Source of the DNA: Dactylonectria macrodidyma
Taxonomy: Eukaryota; Ascomycota; Sordariomycetes; Hypocreales; Nectriaceae
Direction: 5' to 3'
DNA length: 64,000 bases
Assembly: GCA_020744425.1 (NCBI GenBank)
Contig: JAGMUV010000003.1
Coordinates: 2,356,001 to 2,420,000, forward strand
Part shown: positions 11,793-24,300 of the stretch, piece after piece
Numbering within the stretch: position 1 is the first letter of the stretch
Layout of the letters: every line of letters starts with the position of its first letter
Position numbers and translations under genes: made by a program
Notes under the pieces: model-generated
The model's input: only the letters and a program-made list of their open reading frames with translations
Told to the model about the DNA's origin: nothing
Databases searched by the model: none

Positions 11793-13259
11793 GGTTTCCT
11801 GCAATCACGAGCCCTCTCATGCATCAGATAGGTACCTTAGGTATGCTGCTGACGTCGAATCCCTAAGATTAAGACAAAGAACAGCTTAATGAGCAGAGCG
11901 TCTGCAAACCCGAGAGCGCCGGAAGGCAGTGGGGGCTAAATCAGGCAGTTCGGGGCCGTGGACCTGGGAGTTGTCGGAGGGTAGCTCAGCCTTCAGCTCA
12001 GTGACGTATTTCCGTTCCCGATCCGCAGATTGGTTCCCGAAGATGGGAAGAATGAATGAATGAATGAATGAATGATGATGATGATGCAAGCGGGGCCACT
12101 GAGTGACAAGTGATGAAAAAGCGGGGGTGGATGGATTAATTAAGACCAAGCGAGTGTGAGGAATGATTTTGGAGAATGTGGTGTATGTATGGATGCATGC
12201 TCAATGGTTTTGATTCGGGGTTTGTCTTTTATCACGGTCGATCGATGAATCGCTTGGTGAGTCCATTGATCGAATCGTACTACGTGTTGGATTTAATTGA
12301 TGAGCGACGAGTGATGAGGTGATGCTTGGCCTGCTGCTGGTGATTGTGGAGGACTGTTCGAACCATGTGTTGAGGAATGTTAATAGGTACAGATTGACAG
12401 CCCTGTCAGAAATATCTCGCATCACAGCCTGAAACACACGTAGGTATTCACCAAATCAATGCAAACAAACCATCACTCATCAATCAATAATTGTATCAAC
12501 TCTCCCAAAGCTTTCAATCTCAATCGGCGTCCGGCTCAACACATTAAGCCGGTGGTGGGGTCAAATGGAAGCCGGACGCCCCGAGCTCTCAAAAAAATAC
12601 GTCACCACCATCCCACTTTAGGCCCTTGGGGTTGTCTCTTGTGCCGAGGCAAGTGGGAATTAAGGCCTTCCGCAACAACCCTCGAACAGCCCTGGAACAC
12701 GCATTGCTACGGGACTTGTATTTGTAATTGCTCCCTGGTAACCGTTCCCTACAGTACCTTACAATACCAGCTACGTACCTTCAACAATGACCCTAGTGCT
12801 TGTCAAGAGGTGGCGTGGTTGTCGCCAATCGCCGCTGTCGCTTTCGTCTGCTCGGCCAAGGTGAGCTTTTCAAGCTATTCCCGTCCGTGATTTCTTCCCG
12901 TCTAGTCTAGGATGCCCATGTACAGTCTTGATTTGGAATCACTGGCCTCGATTTGGCAACACATCCTTCCTCCGTACCGTACTATGTACTGTACACGCTG
13001 AAAAGGCCAATGCTGAATCGAGACTAACTGCCGGCACAGCAACACAAGCTTCTTCTCCTCTTCTTTTCCGTCTCCTCTTTCTCTGCCATCCCCCTCTTCT
13101 ATTTATCGGCTATCCCCACTCCTCTCTCAAACCTGCAATTACTCCAGCTTCAACTTTTACTACAAGTTCTACACCACGGCTCGATTCTCAACCTCGAGTC
13201 CCAAGTCTTCTTCTTCTTCTCTTTTTAGTGATACCCAATCCCCCGCCTATTCCTCCAAG
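11793..13259. promoter_or_regulatory. Shared divergent promoter region of TDA3 and glutathione peroxidase
   Basis: This 1.47-kb interval lies between two divergently transcribed genes. It contains an AATG/ATG microsatellite near 12051 and a TACCTTAGGTA palindrome-like element near 11833. From about 13030 to 13259 there is a strongly pyrimidine-rich stretch, typical of a fungal leader, directly before the peroxidase ATG. No transcription factor site was assigned. Confidence 0.5.
12051..12086. repeat. (AATG)6(ATG)4 compound microsatellite
   Basis: Six perfect AATG units followed by four ATG units in the divergent promoter between TDA3 and the glutathione peroxidase gene. Such tracts vary in length between strains, so this is a possible marker. 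Confidence 0.9.
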
Positions 13260-13890
13260 ATGGCTTCTGCTACCAGCTTCTACGACTTCAAGCCGCTCGA
13301 CAGTATGTTCATCTCTCCACCCCGCCGCCCGCGCCTCATGTCCGATGCGCTCGCAGTCAGCACGATGCCATTCCTTCCTAACTTCCCATAACCCCAAATA
13401 ACTGACCCCGAGACCTCCCATAGAGACCGGCAAGGAGGTTCCCCTCGCCGACTACAAGGGCAAGGTCGTCCTCATCGTCAACACGGCCTCCAAGTGCGGC
13501 TTTACCCCGCAGTATGCCGGCCTCGAGAAGCTCTACAAGGACCTCAAGGAGAAGAACCCCGACGACTTCGTCATCCTCGGCTTCCCCTGCAACCAGTTCG
13601 GCAGCCAGGAGCCCGGCTCCGACGAGGAGATCCAGAGCTTCTGCCAGCTCAACTACGGCGTCAGCTTCCCCATCATGAAGAAGATTGAGGTCAACGGCGA
13701 CGGCACCCACCCCCTCTACGAGTGGCTCAAGAACGAGCAGGCCGGCCTCATGGGCCTTAAGCGCATCAAGTGGAACTTTGAGAAGTTCCTCATCGGCCGC
13801 GACGGCAAGGTCAAGGGCCGCTGGGCCAGCACCACCAAGCCCGAGTCCCTCGAGAAGGATATTGTCGCCGAGCTCGAGAAGAAGGCGTAA
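13260..13890 (+). CDS. HYR1: Cys-type glutathione peroxidase / thiol peroxidase
   Basis: Two exons (13260-13302 and 13424-13890; 121-nt intron gtatgt...catag) encode 169 residues. The protein matches the GPX fold over its whole length. The peroxidatic residue is Cys39 in NTASKCGFTP (Cys, not selenocysteine), with Cys70 in FPCNQF and Cys88 in SFCQLNY; Cys88 matches the resolving Cys of yeast Gpx3/Hyr1. Gln72, Trp131 and Asn132 (WNF) complete the catalytic tetrad. Proteins of this group reduce hydroperoxides, mostly with thioredoxin, and in yeast relay oxidation to the transcription factor Yap1. No targeting peptide is evident, so a cytosolic place is likely. Strong G/C third-position bias suggests high expression. 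Confidence 0.96.
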
Positions 13891-14208
13891 GAAGCGACAT
13901 TCCGAGAAGCATTGATCTCTTCCATCATAGCTGCAAATGCCTCTCACGACGCATGATGTTGCACCATGGCAACAGCATCTGATTCATTCCGGCGTGCAGC
14001 ATGCGAGAGGACGACGAGATGGGTACAGGAGGAAATGTTGGCCTGCGAAATGACTAGCAAATTAGCTACCAAGGGAATCTTCAGCTCCCATTTAACGAAT
14101 TCAATATAATATCAGATATCCCCTTGAATAAAAACAATCATGACGATAACTCGACCTGAGACCATGACGCCATCATGCACCTAAGTCAAACTAAGATTGC
14201 AGCCAAAG

Positions 14209-14234
14209 CGCCATAGTCAAACGCCATAGTCAAA
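14209..14234. repeat. 13-bp perfect tandem duplication
   Basis: The unit CGCCATAGTCAAA occurs twice head to tail and the next four bases (CGCC) begin a third copy. It lies in the gene-free interval downstream of the peroxidase. Confidence 0.85.
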
Positions 14235-15063
14235 CGCCACACGAATTCTGCAAGCCACACTCACTGCTGATGTGATCTGTGGTAAATTCCTCTGATAACG
14301 CCCAGTGGATGATATCCGATTATAACATGTAATTTTCGTTTCAGCTATTGCCTTTCACGTACCGAATATTGAACCTCAAGCACAGATTGGGTCGACCTGA
14401 TCGTCCAGAAATTCTCTCCATCAACAACCATTCAGACAACTTGAACGAGTGAATGATGCATAGTTTCTGATACAACCGAGTTGGCTTTCTGTTTCCAAAA
14501 ATCTTGACCTTGAAGGATTTTGGTCGTGAAAGATATCGACTCTAACAGCGGGAGTAATCGAGCACTTCACAGATATGGTGCTCACCATCAGCACTAACTC
14601 GATCCCCGTCTTGATTTGCTACGTAATCTACTTGCCACTCGTTTAGGAAAGTAAGCAGGGCCAATCCGGGCTCGTAGAACAGTGCTGACCATGTTCATTG
14701 AAGCAGTTCTGATCATCCTCATTGATCAACGCCTGTCGAGACATGTGACCGCTTTACCACCGTGTCTATCGCTTTCAGTGGGAATCACTTCGACTGCGTT
14801 CCGTCGACTGTCCAGAGACATGCACACGGTGTGTAGCCCTGATTAGCTTTGGTGTCTTTACAACTATCCATATGGTCCCGAACCCATTCTGAGACCCAGA
14901 TTGTGTGTTTCCCCCATCCAGTTTCACGCCTTGATCCAATGCCAACTACGACCGCTAGTTACCTATAATTCATAGAGCTTTAGTACTACTATCTATTCAA
15001 ACATCGGCTAATTAGAATCGCTTACCAGAAGGAGTTGGTTGACCCGTAGCCACCCCGGCACTC

Positions 15064-15288
15064 CTATGGCCACGTGGGCAGATATGCGCCGCTCGTTTGA
15101 CACTTAACCTTCATTTCTTCCATGTGCTTATTCGAGCAACATATTTTTCCATCGGGCATTTTCACTGCTACTCGCATACTCAGCCCCGTGTGCAGAAAAT
15201 CACAGCCGATGGACAGTTTGCCACCTAACAATGCGCCACTGCTGACCACTATTACCATGCTGATCAGGATGGAAAGGAAAATCAACAT
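15064..15288 (-). CDS. Possible small secreted Cys-containing protein (speculative)
   Basis: An uninterrupted 74-codon minus-strand frame begins MLIFLSILISMVIVVSSGAL, which reads like a signal peptide core, and the remainder contains four Cys (GCDF, ICC, KCQ). This is the general shape of fungal small secreted or effector-like proteins, and its location in a gene-poor AT-richer stretch is where such genes are often found. Nothing else supports it: no homologue is recognised, no intron is needed, and a frame of this length can arise by chance. It is listed only so that it can be tested. Confidence 0.22.
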   Translation of the reverse strand: MLIFLSILISMVIVVSSGALLGGKLSIGCDFLHTGLSMRVAVKMPDGKICCSNKHMEEMKVKCQTSGAYLPTWP

Positions 15289-17217
15289 AGCTGAGACGTC
15301 AAAATCGACGCATAGAACATCCTACACATGCAGTCAAGTTGATACCTTTGTGACATTTAAGCAGTTATGTTCAGAGACGGAAGACGGGTTTGTTTGAGCT
15401 GGTAAAGCGATGACTTAAGGCGCGCCTTTCAGGGACAAGTAAGGAAAATTATATCATAACAACAAAGGCACATGAGAGAAACAGGGGTCTTATATTGACC
15501 CTATCATCATTTTTTTTTGGAGGACTTGAAAGTAGATGCCGTACAACCGGCGAGTCTCCACGCGTAAGATCTCTTTGGCATAAAAGTGCACACTGAAGCG
15601 CTACTATATGCTCATAAGGAATTCTCACCAAATCTCAGAAGAAGCTATTTCTAAGAGGAATAGAAAGTATATATGGCTTCTAATTATATGGAAAATCTCA
15701 ATAGCGAAGCTAGAAAACAGGTTCTGCCCCCAGTTTCACCTCCCCGTCGTCGGCTGCTCTAGGGTAGCCACTATGAATTCGATGATACATGCCGCAGACT
15801 GAAGGGGAATTGCCATTGTATGCTGCAATCAACCCCGTCATCTGTGATACGTATTAGTGAATACTGAAGATTGTTTCACATGCACTGACGCAAGAATTTA
15901 GTCAATCGGCGGAGGCTTCACTGATGTCCTTCATCAGATCCCCGTTTCCTCACTTTTCTTTGTGAGCGTGTTGTTAACATAATGTTAATGTGATCCAGGC
16001 TACGATACCATTCACAGGTTAAACTAGAACAAGAAAAGCCTAAAATACACCTAGATACTCTTGTTAGGTAGGAATACCCGTCTGTTGTCTTTTATGTCGT
16101 ACCCTCCGCACCGACATCCCTGTTCAATACCTTCAACAAAGACATGATAGCAATGAACATCGAGACATCTGTTGAGCAACAGGGTTCAGAGTACTCCGCT
16201 CTTTAGAAAGGCTATAGATCACTCAATTCAAGTTGAGGCAGAGAGACGAAGCAGCCTTAATTAGAGTAATCGGGGACTCAAGCTTCTGAGTTTCTGGAAC
16301 TTGTTCGCAACCCTCGAAAGCCCTTGCACACATTGGGAAGACGGTGAGATAGCAACATAGCCGATACGAACGACATGCACGTTACGATCCTGGCATCTCA
16401 GTCTCTCCGAGACAGCGGTGATTGTTGACTCCACTAAGGCGAGTGATGGATCTGGGGTAGACGCGGAAGCTTCTGGGAGTTGTTAGTCGAGGGGCATTGG
16501 CATCATCTTGCAGCTGCGTTGTCACTATCTAATTGAATGCTTGCTTCTAGTGGATAATACGAAGCAGCTTTAAATGTAGCACCTTTCAATTTGATGCAGA
16601 TGGAAAGCTGCAGTTATGTCGGCTGATGAGATCAACCGATTCCGTCGAGCAGTTAATGGCCTCGTGCGTAGTAAGCTAACCATGCCAAAACGCATCCAGC
16701 CAGCTTACTCTTACGAGAATAAAAGAAGCAGTTTCAACGGAGCATCTCAGTACCGCATTCCCCTTCGCTGGATTAGCGACTGAGAGGTGTTCCAAGCAGC
16801 CATGCCCAGTATGTAGTTAGACATGCGCAAACGAGCTTACCCTACGACGCCCAATGAAGGAGCTCGGATGGAATCCTCAGATCATCAACCTTCCAACTCT
16901 GGATAGCTTTGGTTAGGTCTTTCGAAAGCCTAGTTCGAGCACGTTACTTCTAGAAGACTCGCTTCTGCATGATATGAATGCTTGGCAGACTTACACCCCT
17001 TTCATATGTGAGGCTGCAGAGTCTAATCCCATGATTCCGTGACTAAATCACTTCTTATCATCCCGAGCACATCAGAGTATCAGGGGTCACACTACGTACG
17101 CATTGACATGGCTGATCCCACACTACCTGCCAATCTCAGCTGGTACTGTAAGACTGGTTCACAGCCTCACCGAAAATGTAAACACAACTCATTAAAACAC
17201 CCAAATCATCCCGTCTA

Positions 17218-20200
17218 GTGGAGCGGAAGACTTCCGTGAGGATGCAATGCCGCGGAACCCACTTCCCCAGATTCTGGAAAGCTGCAATGCCACCCCTGGT
17301 GGCAGCAGTCAAGGCGATCGGCTTCACAGGAAGCATTCTAGATAGCTACCCCGAAGTGGTGTCCTGCGGCTCATCGCCTGCTTCTGGGCTAGCCCCGGCT
17401 GCGCGCTATTACATGATCGACGCGTCAGGTATCACAGCCGCTTTGCCCCGCGCGCCTCCGATGCACTTGGCCTGGAAAAGCTTGTTGCGGGTGTCATTCT
17501 TTTTTCTTTTTCGGCGGCTGCCGGCCCAGAGATATGTGAGTGCTCTTGCATCAGGGGATCTTTTGACGGAGCAGACCTCCACATGCGGCTGCCAAAGTGG
17601 GAGGGATCGACAAGTTCAAGATAGGCTATCAAAACTGTACGGCTCAACTTTGCACCCCAACCGTCCAATGCCGATGAGACGGATCAAAACCCTGCAAGCG
17701 GTGGTAATTCAACACATCCAGGCATTGGAGTGCTCGGAACGGAAGGTACTCTGGCCATAGCCGCCTGGCTACAAGATAAGACCTCGGTTCCTGCATGTTG
17801 GTTCTGACCGAGTGAAGCAGTGATGCAGGGGGCCCCTTCATCAGCGTCGAGTGCCTGCCGAGAGGCCATGACACATCAATATCCATATTTGTCAAGTTAC
17901 GGTGACTAAACATAAGCTCTCACGCCCGTTCTCTCTTCAACCTTGTCTTCATTTCCGTGGAGTAAAGGGGGAGAGAATGCGGGGGGTGGAGATCCCCACA
18001 TCCTCAACAATCTTGGTGGATAATCGACACATCGTCCGGCTGATGGACCAAGTCTACTTGTTCTTGGTATGTCACCACATCGTCGTGATATCGATGTGGT
18101 TGCACATCTAGTTGCTGTTGTACTTTGAGTGTAAAAGGAAGTGTTGGGGACTTTTGCTAGAAGCAGGCAAGCTTGTACGCTAACTCGAGAAGGGTTCGGC
18201 GCGTCCCTGAAAACGAGAAAAAGGCGAGTGAATGCAACACTGACGTTTCATCCAGATACGTCCCGAGTAGTCAGTCTCCTGACGGGAGCGTTGACCTCAT
18301 GGAACGGATCGGAATAATAATGGTTAGGCATCGACACCATACAACTAGCCCATGTAAGCCAGCTAGTTCGTTCTAGGCGCGCCAGTCTACTCGAGTTCAT
18401 TTCGAACCACAATGTATGATACGTGGCGTGCGTGTATCCAGTTTGGCCATGACGACCTCAGCTCGCCAGATGGCGGGACAAGCGGTAGTAGGAACGGTAC
18501 CACAATCGTTGTTTGCCAACGCATGCCAAGTGTCTGGGGAATTGAGGCTAAGAGGTTTACGACCATGTCCGTAAACTACCCCTTGTTCAAGTTGTTAGTC
18601 AAAAGGACCATACTATTACGTCTTGGAATGATGGGTTTGACACGTGAAGTCGAGGTTGTTGAAAATGGGCACGAAATGGCCACTTAGTGGCGACCAGGTT
18701 TGTGGGGAATCCTGGCTCCATTGGGGTTGGAACTCAGCCCTCTCCCAGAGCAATTTAGCTTTCCCATAGTCATGTTTTTGGAGGGAGTGGGAGCTTCCGT
18801 TGCCCGACAAGTCTCCTGACGATGGCTGGGCGCTGACCTGATGTTGATATCTCGTGTTGTGCGTTACGGCCCGTGTGGACTAAAACTCTGCGTACTGGGG
18901 CATTCTAGAGCCTCAAAGATGACGACAACTTTGTAGAGAATGGTGAAAGGAAAATACGAAGCACTTTTGAGATCGTGAACCCGCAAACCTCAGATTCTCA
19001 ATCCACTTTGACCATGGTTGAGAGGGCTCCCTTGCCGCTGGATGCCGGGGTTTTCGCCCAGAGGAGCAATCGTAAAGTAATAATTCGTGGGGAGCTACCT
19101 CGCCCCCTCGTCTCTGATTCGCCCAGCCCTCGCTGATGACAGCAACGTAGCATTGGTCTCCAAACTGAGTGGACCGGATTTGGAACGGTGAGGGGCAATG
19201 CGATTCGGAAGAAGGTCTGCTTGAGAGAGCCTGCGCGAGCAGGGTCGATTCCACAAGCCCCAGGATGCTCCAGGTATGCGGACGACGGGAATCAACAACA
19301 CCACTCCTCAGGCTTCAAATTGCTTCCGCGCCCGGGATCTAGTCGCTTCCAAGCTGGTGCTTGATTAGTGGGAGGGCCCAGTGGGAGCAAAATTTCCGCC
19401 CCTGTAGGTAAAGAAGCTCTTGACTAGATCGTGATGCCGTAGCCACCGTCGGACCATTAGAGACATCCGTCGGGACTTCGGATGTGTCGAATGTCGGTGG
19501 AGCACGCCGAGCCATTCATGATACCCGGCGATGGAGGCGCATCAACGGTTCTGTCGTCGTCGAAGATAGTGCACACGGACGGAAGAAGGATCTGCTCGAG
19601 TGATTCCTCATATCCGAAGGCGGTTCTTCGGAACAGCGTTGGGTCCACCAGTCTCCTTCACCGTAGTGGATTGTAAATGCTGGTTCCTAGATTAAAGCGG
19701 GTTCATCTGGGGATTCTCCATGATACCAGCAAAAGCCAAGGCCAGCACGTTCACGGTCCAACAGTCAAGGCCCGCAACAGCCAAGGCGCCAGCAAACATC
19801 ACAACCAGAAACGTCGGTTTTGTGGTTGTTTGGCGTCAGTGATGTCGGCGGTCAATGAGGCGACGTTTGCGGCGGGATAAGTCGATGGGCAGGGGAGGTT
19901 GCAACCCTTGCTTTGGTGGCAGGGCTTTTTGCAAAGTACGAGGCTTAGACCTTTGGCTGGGCTTCCATGCAGCATCGTTCGGTCCTTCTAACGCACGATT
20001 CATCGCCTAGCGTCTGTGCCCCGGCCCTAGTCGTTGGCCGGCTTGGAATGCCACTACTGTACGACCCCCGTCGTCCCCGCAGCAGGCCGACCCCTGCCAG
20101 GATGCTCTGATGCCAGGGTGTGAGTGAGGACACAGGCATGCTGAGCAACCAGGATGCGAGGAAGCGCGAAGGCAAGGTTGCGTGGTGAGGGGAAGGCTCC

Positions 20201-23200
20201 GTTGCAGCAAGTGAGATGCGCCGGTACTCGTTGTACCCGTCGCGGCATTGAATAGCCACACTTGTTTGGTGCTCCTCACTGTGGGAGCTTGTAATGAAGT
20301 TGCTACATGAGCCGCGCAACACGACTGATCTGATTGGTATGTCCTGAGGGATGTGCCCGGTGCGAGAGTCCCGAGACAGAGCAAAGATAGTAGGGTTCTG
20401 CAGTGTTCTGCAGCGTTTCTGCGAAGGCTGCGGGGGTCGGAGCTAGGGTTCTCGTGTGCCTGTGCTTCGTCTCATGGTCTTTGATCATGGATCGGCTGCG
20501 AATGAGAGCCGCTCAGTCGGTTCATCTGAGGCGAGCGTGACCAGCCTCGGATCGCAGCGGGGGTATCACTAAACCCCGTTGTGGATGGTATCAGGGGCAT
20601 TGATAAGGTGTGAATCTCTACTTTGCAAACTCCTCGTCTCCAGCTGAGAAGACTGAAGTCTCATGCCAGGGCGAACATCAAGTCTCGGACAACCAGGGTC
20701 GGGAATAGCGTCTGCCCTCCTTCGTTCATATTGACAGGCACAGGCCAAGACGACCCCCACCCCGAGTGGTTTTTGGCTGGCGCGTTTCACGGCGCCGCCC
20801 TGGTTGGCTACCTATCACGTACGGCAGTGAGCCCTGGGTACGAGCACTGGACTTAACTTACGGTAGTAAGCTGGTATCCTTGAGCCTAGGATCGGCAGTC
20901 TCGCTTTCACCGATGGCATCCCGCAGGTCATGAATGGCTGACAGGATCTGTCTCGGGCGATCACTACTGATATGAGTCTGGCACACCCACGGGGTTTGAC
21001 CCCTTCAAGATATTCGGGACCGCCCGAACGGATCCGGAGAAGAGGTAGATTCAACAACCAGAAAGCAGACAAGAAACTCTGCCATGAGAAGGCCCGAGGG
21101 AGGACAAACACACAAGATGTTTGCCGCGTTTATGCGTGGGCAATTTGCCTTGCACCAGTGACGTGAGAAGTGAGATGGTGGCGACCTAGCATTGGTAGGT
21201 ATGCGACTGGGTCGGCGCGGTTAGATTAGATGCCGTCTCACCTGCTTGGAGAAGAAGAAGATGGGTGAAAAATGATAGCCTACCACGTAATTGTGTGGGC
21301 GCGTTCCTCTCGTCTGTGACACCAGTAGCCACTTGGCAGGATCACCGGCGGCAGCTTTCGTCACCCGCGATTGGGCCAACGAACCAACATGCCCTTGGAT
21401 GGGTGCCAGGGATGACATGGTTCTAGAAAGGTGGCTGTCAAGTCCATGGACGAAGAAGGATGGGTGTAGTCGTGGAAGGCTAGTGTGCTAATGCACGATA
21501 ACTGCAGAGAAGCATCGTTGAGTGGTGGGCAGCACGCCTCCCGGACATGAGCGGCTCTTCGCAGCGAACCCAGGCAAGCCTTCACAAGTGTGCAGTGTGC
21601 AGTGTGCTGGCAAGGGTTGGCGGCTGGAGGACAATACTTCCTGTGATGGGGCCACACGAAGGCGAGGCAGCCAGCTTCTTGGTTGTCCTGCTGCCCTGTT
21701 GCCCTGGTGCTCTGCTGCCCTGTTCGGTTGCGATAGCAAGTGTGGCAAGGGTTGGCTGTGTGAGTGGTGGGTGTTTCTTGTGATGGTTGCAAGACGAGTG
21801 CTCAGATGACGAGAGCGGCGTGTGCGTGTGGCGTGCATGATGAAGGCTCCTGGTGGTGTTGGACAGTGTCTCGCCGCAAATAGCCACATAGACCGAGCAT
21901 GCTCATGACGGTCGAAGAATTGATTTAGAGCTCCCATGATCTTCAATCCCGCTGAATGGTGCCTCCGATCCATCGTAGCACGATCCTCGCTCCTCACCAG
22001 CCGCGCTGACGTGAAGACATGACGGTGCGATACTGGTCAGCTCGATGCACGCGGTGCGGGATTGGTCTTTCGCCCCGCTATTACCCACCGCCCATGGCCA
22101 TCGACTCCTTGACCCCTTGGCCTGGTGGCCTTCTGGAAGCGAAGGAAAGATTCCCATTCATCCGACGTGAACGTGCGTGTCCATGCCTCGGGGCAGTCCC
22201 GGAGTCCCTGAGTCCGTGGACTATCGTGCTTCTCGACTCCCGCCAACTCGTGCACGTCCTTCCCACCGAGTGGGAGACTTTGAGGCCAATCCCCAGAACC
22301 AACTGAGAGAAAGCAAGCTGTGAGTCCATGAATGATGTAAGTGGACCGACGATCCTGGGAGGCGACTAGCAAAGCAAGATTGCTAGGATGTGTTTGTGTC
22401 TAAAAAGCGAGTGGGCAAGCAGGCAAGGTGGGGGAGCGGCCGATGGGGGAGGTGTGGACAGGACGCTAGGGATACGTATTCGCTGAAGTCAGCGGCTAGA
22501 GCCTGCAAGGACTAGCGCCATTTACGGCGAAGCCTGGTGGAAGGATGCATGGAAGCCATCCAAGGACGCCAGTGGTACCAGGATGTCATGGGTGCGTCCA
22601 CTAAGGCCACTTTAGACCACCAAATACCCCGTCGATATGGACCCGAGACACCACAGAGCAGCTTCTGGGGTGGGACACAAGCCGGGAGACAGAATGCGAG
22701 AGGCACTTGCTCAGCATGGGAGGTTTACCGCGATGCTCTAAGAGCCAGTAGGAGCCGTTGAGAGCCGCTGAGAGCCACTTCAGGACCCACAAAGGGGAGC
22801 GAATACTCACCGTGTGTCTTGTCCCGGGTCGGCTATTGACCGACCATCGCGTGCTGGTGCGTGCCCTGATATTCACGAGCATTTGCCGCGGCTTCTTCTG
22901 CCATGACAATGGCGTGAGCGCAAATGGCCAGATGCCTACCGTACCGGTTGTCATTCTCCGGCAATTATAGTGAGTTTGTTCCTCCGTCTGCGCAACCACC
23001 TCCGGGGTTCCCTCGTCGGAGACTCGGATGTCTGGTTGCGTTGACAAGAAACCATGGTAGTTGGGAGTGGGATGAACAAAATCACATTTTCTGGTGTGCA
23101 CTGGTTGGCGCAGTGGTTCCATCGAGATCAGACTTGTAATGTAACCAGACTGTCACCAGTCCAGACCGGCAGACCGGTACACCGGTAAAGACACCGAGAA

Positions 23201-24300
23201 GCCCAGTAGAGGAGGGCCCGGACCTGACGATCAAAACTGCCACCCGCCAGGCTTGCATATTAGCCACCACCGTCTGAAGGGTTTTCTCTGTGGCGGCGCC
23301 ATTGCCTGCTGGATGACGACCTTTAACCAAGTTTTTCACAAAGCGCGGCTATTTAGTTCGATCTAACGCGGCCTTTTATTTGCAGCCTAAAAGGGAAACT
23401 CAGATGCATTGTGGCGATGTATAGGAAGTGTATGAGGCGAAAACCTGTAGCAAGCCACATGCATAGTAGTTGGGGGGGATGGAAGAGGGGAACAAGGCCG
23501 TTGTCTCAAGAAAGTACAATAGTTACAATAACAAATGGATAAAGCTGGGATAGAGTGTGGAGTCTTTACTGCCCGCAACTCGATAGGCAGCAAAGGTGTT
23601 GGTAGTAATTATGATTGATGGTGGTAATGGTTGTAGATTGGTAGTCTAGGTGGGCTGGATTGGTGAGGTGGACTCTCACAAAAGGACCAGAAGTTGTGTA
23701 CCAAGCACCTTAGTCCGTCGGAGTCCGTAGGTACCCACAGAGCCCGGGAGTGGATCGCTTTAGCGCTTGCGGACGATACAGCGGGTGATTTAAAGTGCAC
23801 CCGGCGGCTTTTGACATGCCTGCGAGTGCTGCGACTGGATGCATACAGTGCTACCCAGTGGGCAGTGGGGCCGGCTGCCGGTTCCTGCAACTGCTATGGT
23901 GTGGCCAAGGCCCATGAGCGAGAAGATGCTGGCTCCACGAGCTGGCTCGATTAGTTGGGGTACGAGAACCACACAAAACGACAAAAAAACAAAAGTGTCT
24001 CCAGATAGATAGACCCAACAGCGCTGACTGGCAACAAGGGGCTTATCTCTGCCGCTGTCTGAATAGTTGACAGGGTCGGGTTTGTTCGAAGACGTGACGT
24101 TGAATTAGGTTCGGATACACGCGGCTGCACTACGTCCGCCATACCTTCGGCGTGTCCGTAGCCCCCGCCCAAGAAGCAAGTACAGCCTCTAGCAGCGCGG
24201 GAAGAAGAAAAAAAAAATTTGAGGAAGAAAATTGCCTGACTACTACGTAGCACTGTTTCTAATGGTCTTTCATGGCGCCCGCCTACTACGTGGCAGGTCA
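17218..24300. other. Gene-poor interval (central part)
   Basis: About 7 kb of roughly balanced composition without a recognisable gene. The longest open frame (17218-17760, plus, 180 codons) has no domain, no splice support and odd composition, so I left it out. There are short local repeats such as GAGCC decamers at 22742-22781 and CTGCCCTG units near 21687-21728. I found no transposase, reverse transcriptase, terminal repeats or structural RNA. Long noncoding RNA genes or eroded repeats are possible but cannot be shown. Confidence 0.45.
22742..22781. repeat. Decamer tandem repeat, GAGCCxxTGA-like units
   Basis: Four degenerate consecutive 10-base units beginning GAGCC (GAGCCAGTAG, GAGCCGTTGA, GAGCCGCTGA, GAGCCACTTC). 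The tract sits in the gene-poor interval and is not part of a supported reading frame. Confidence 0.7.

Larger units (their letters stand above)
13891..17217. other. Gene-poor, AT-richer interval (proximal part)
   Basis: Downstream of the peroxidase 3' UTR (an AATAAA occurs near 14127) there are about 3.3 kb with no conserved coding sequence. Visible items are a 13-base perfect tandem duplication at 14209-14234, one candidate small secreted protein at 15064-15288, and weakly similar segments near 16680 and 16820. The composition is clearly more AT-rich than neighbouring genes. It could be decayed coding or repeat DNA, but I cannot identify an ancestor. Confidence 0.5.

Noticed and set aside
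13378..13947. 189-codon minus-strand frame over the glutathione peroxidase
   Set aside because: Antisense shadow caused by strong codon bias.
17218..17760. 180-codon open frame on the plus strand in the gene-poor interval
   Set aside because: No recognisable domain, unlike any family, and no codon bias like the real genes; length is possible by chance in balanced sequence.
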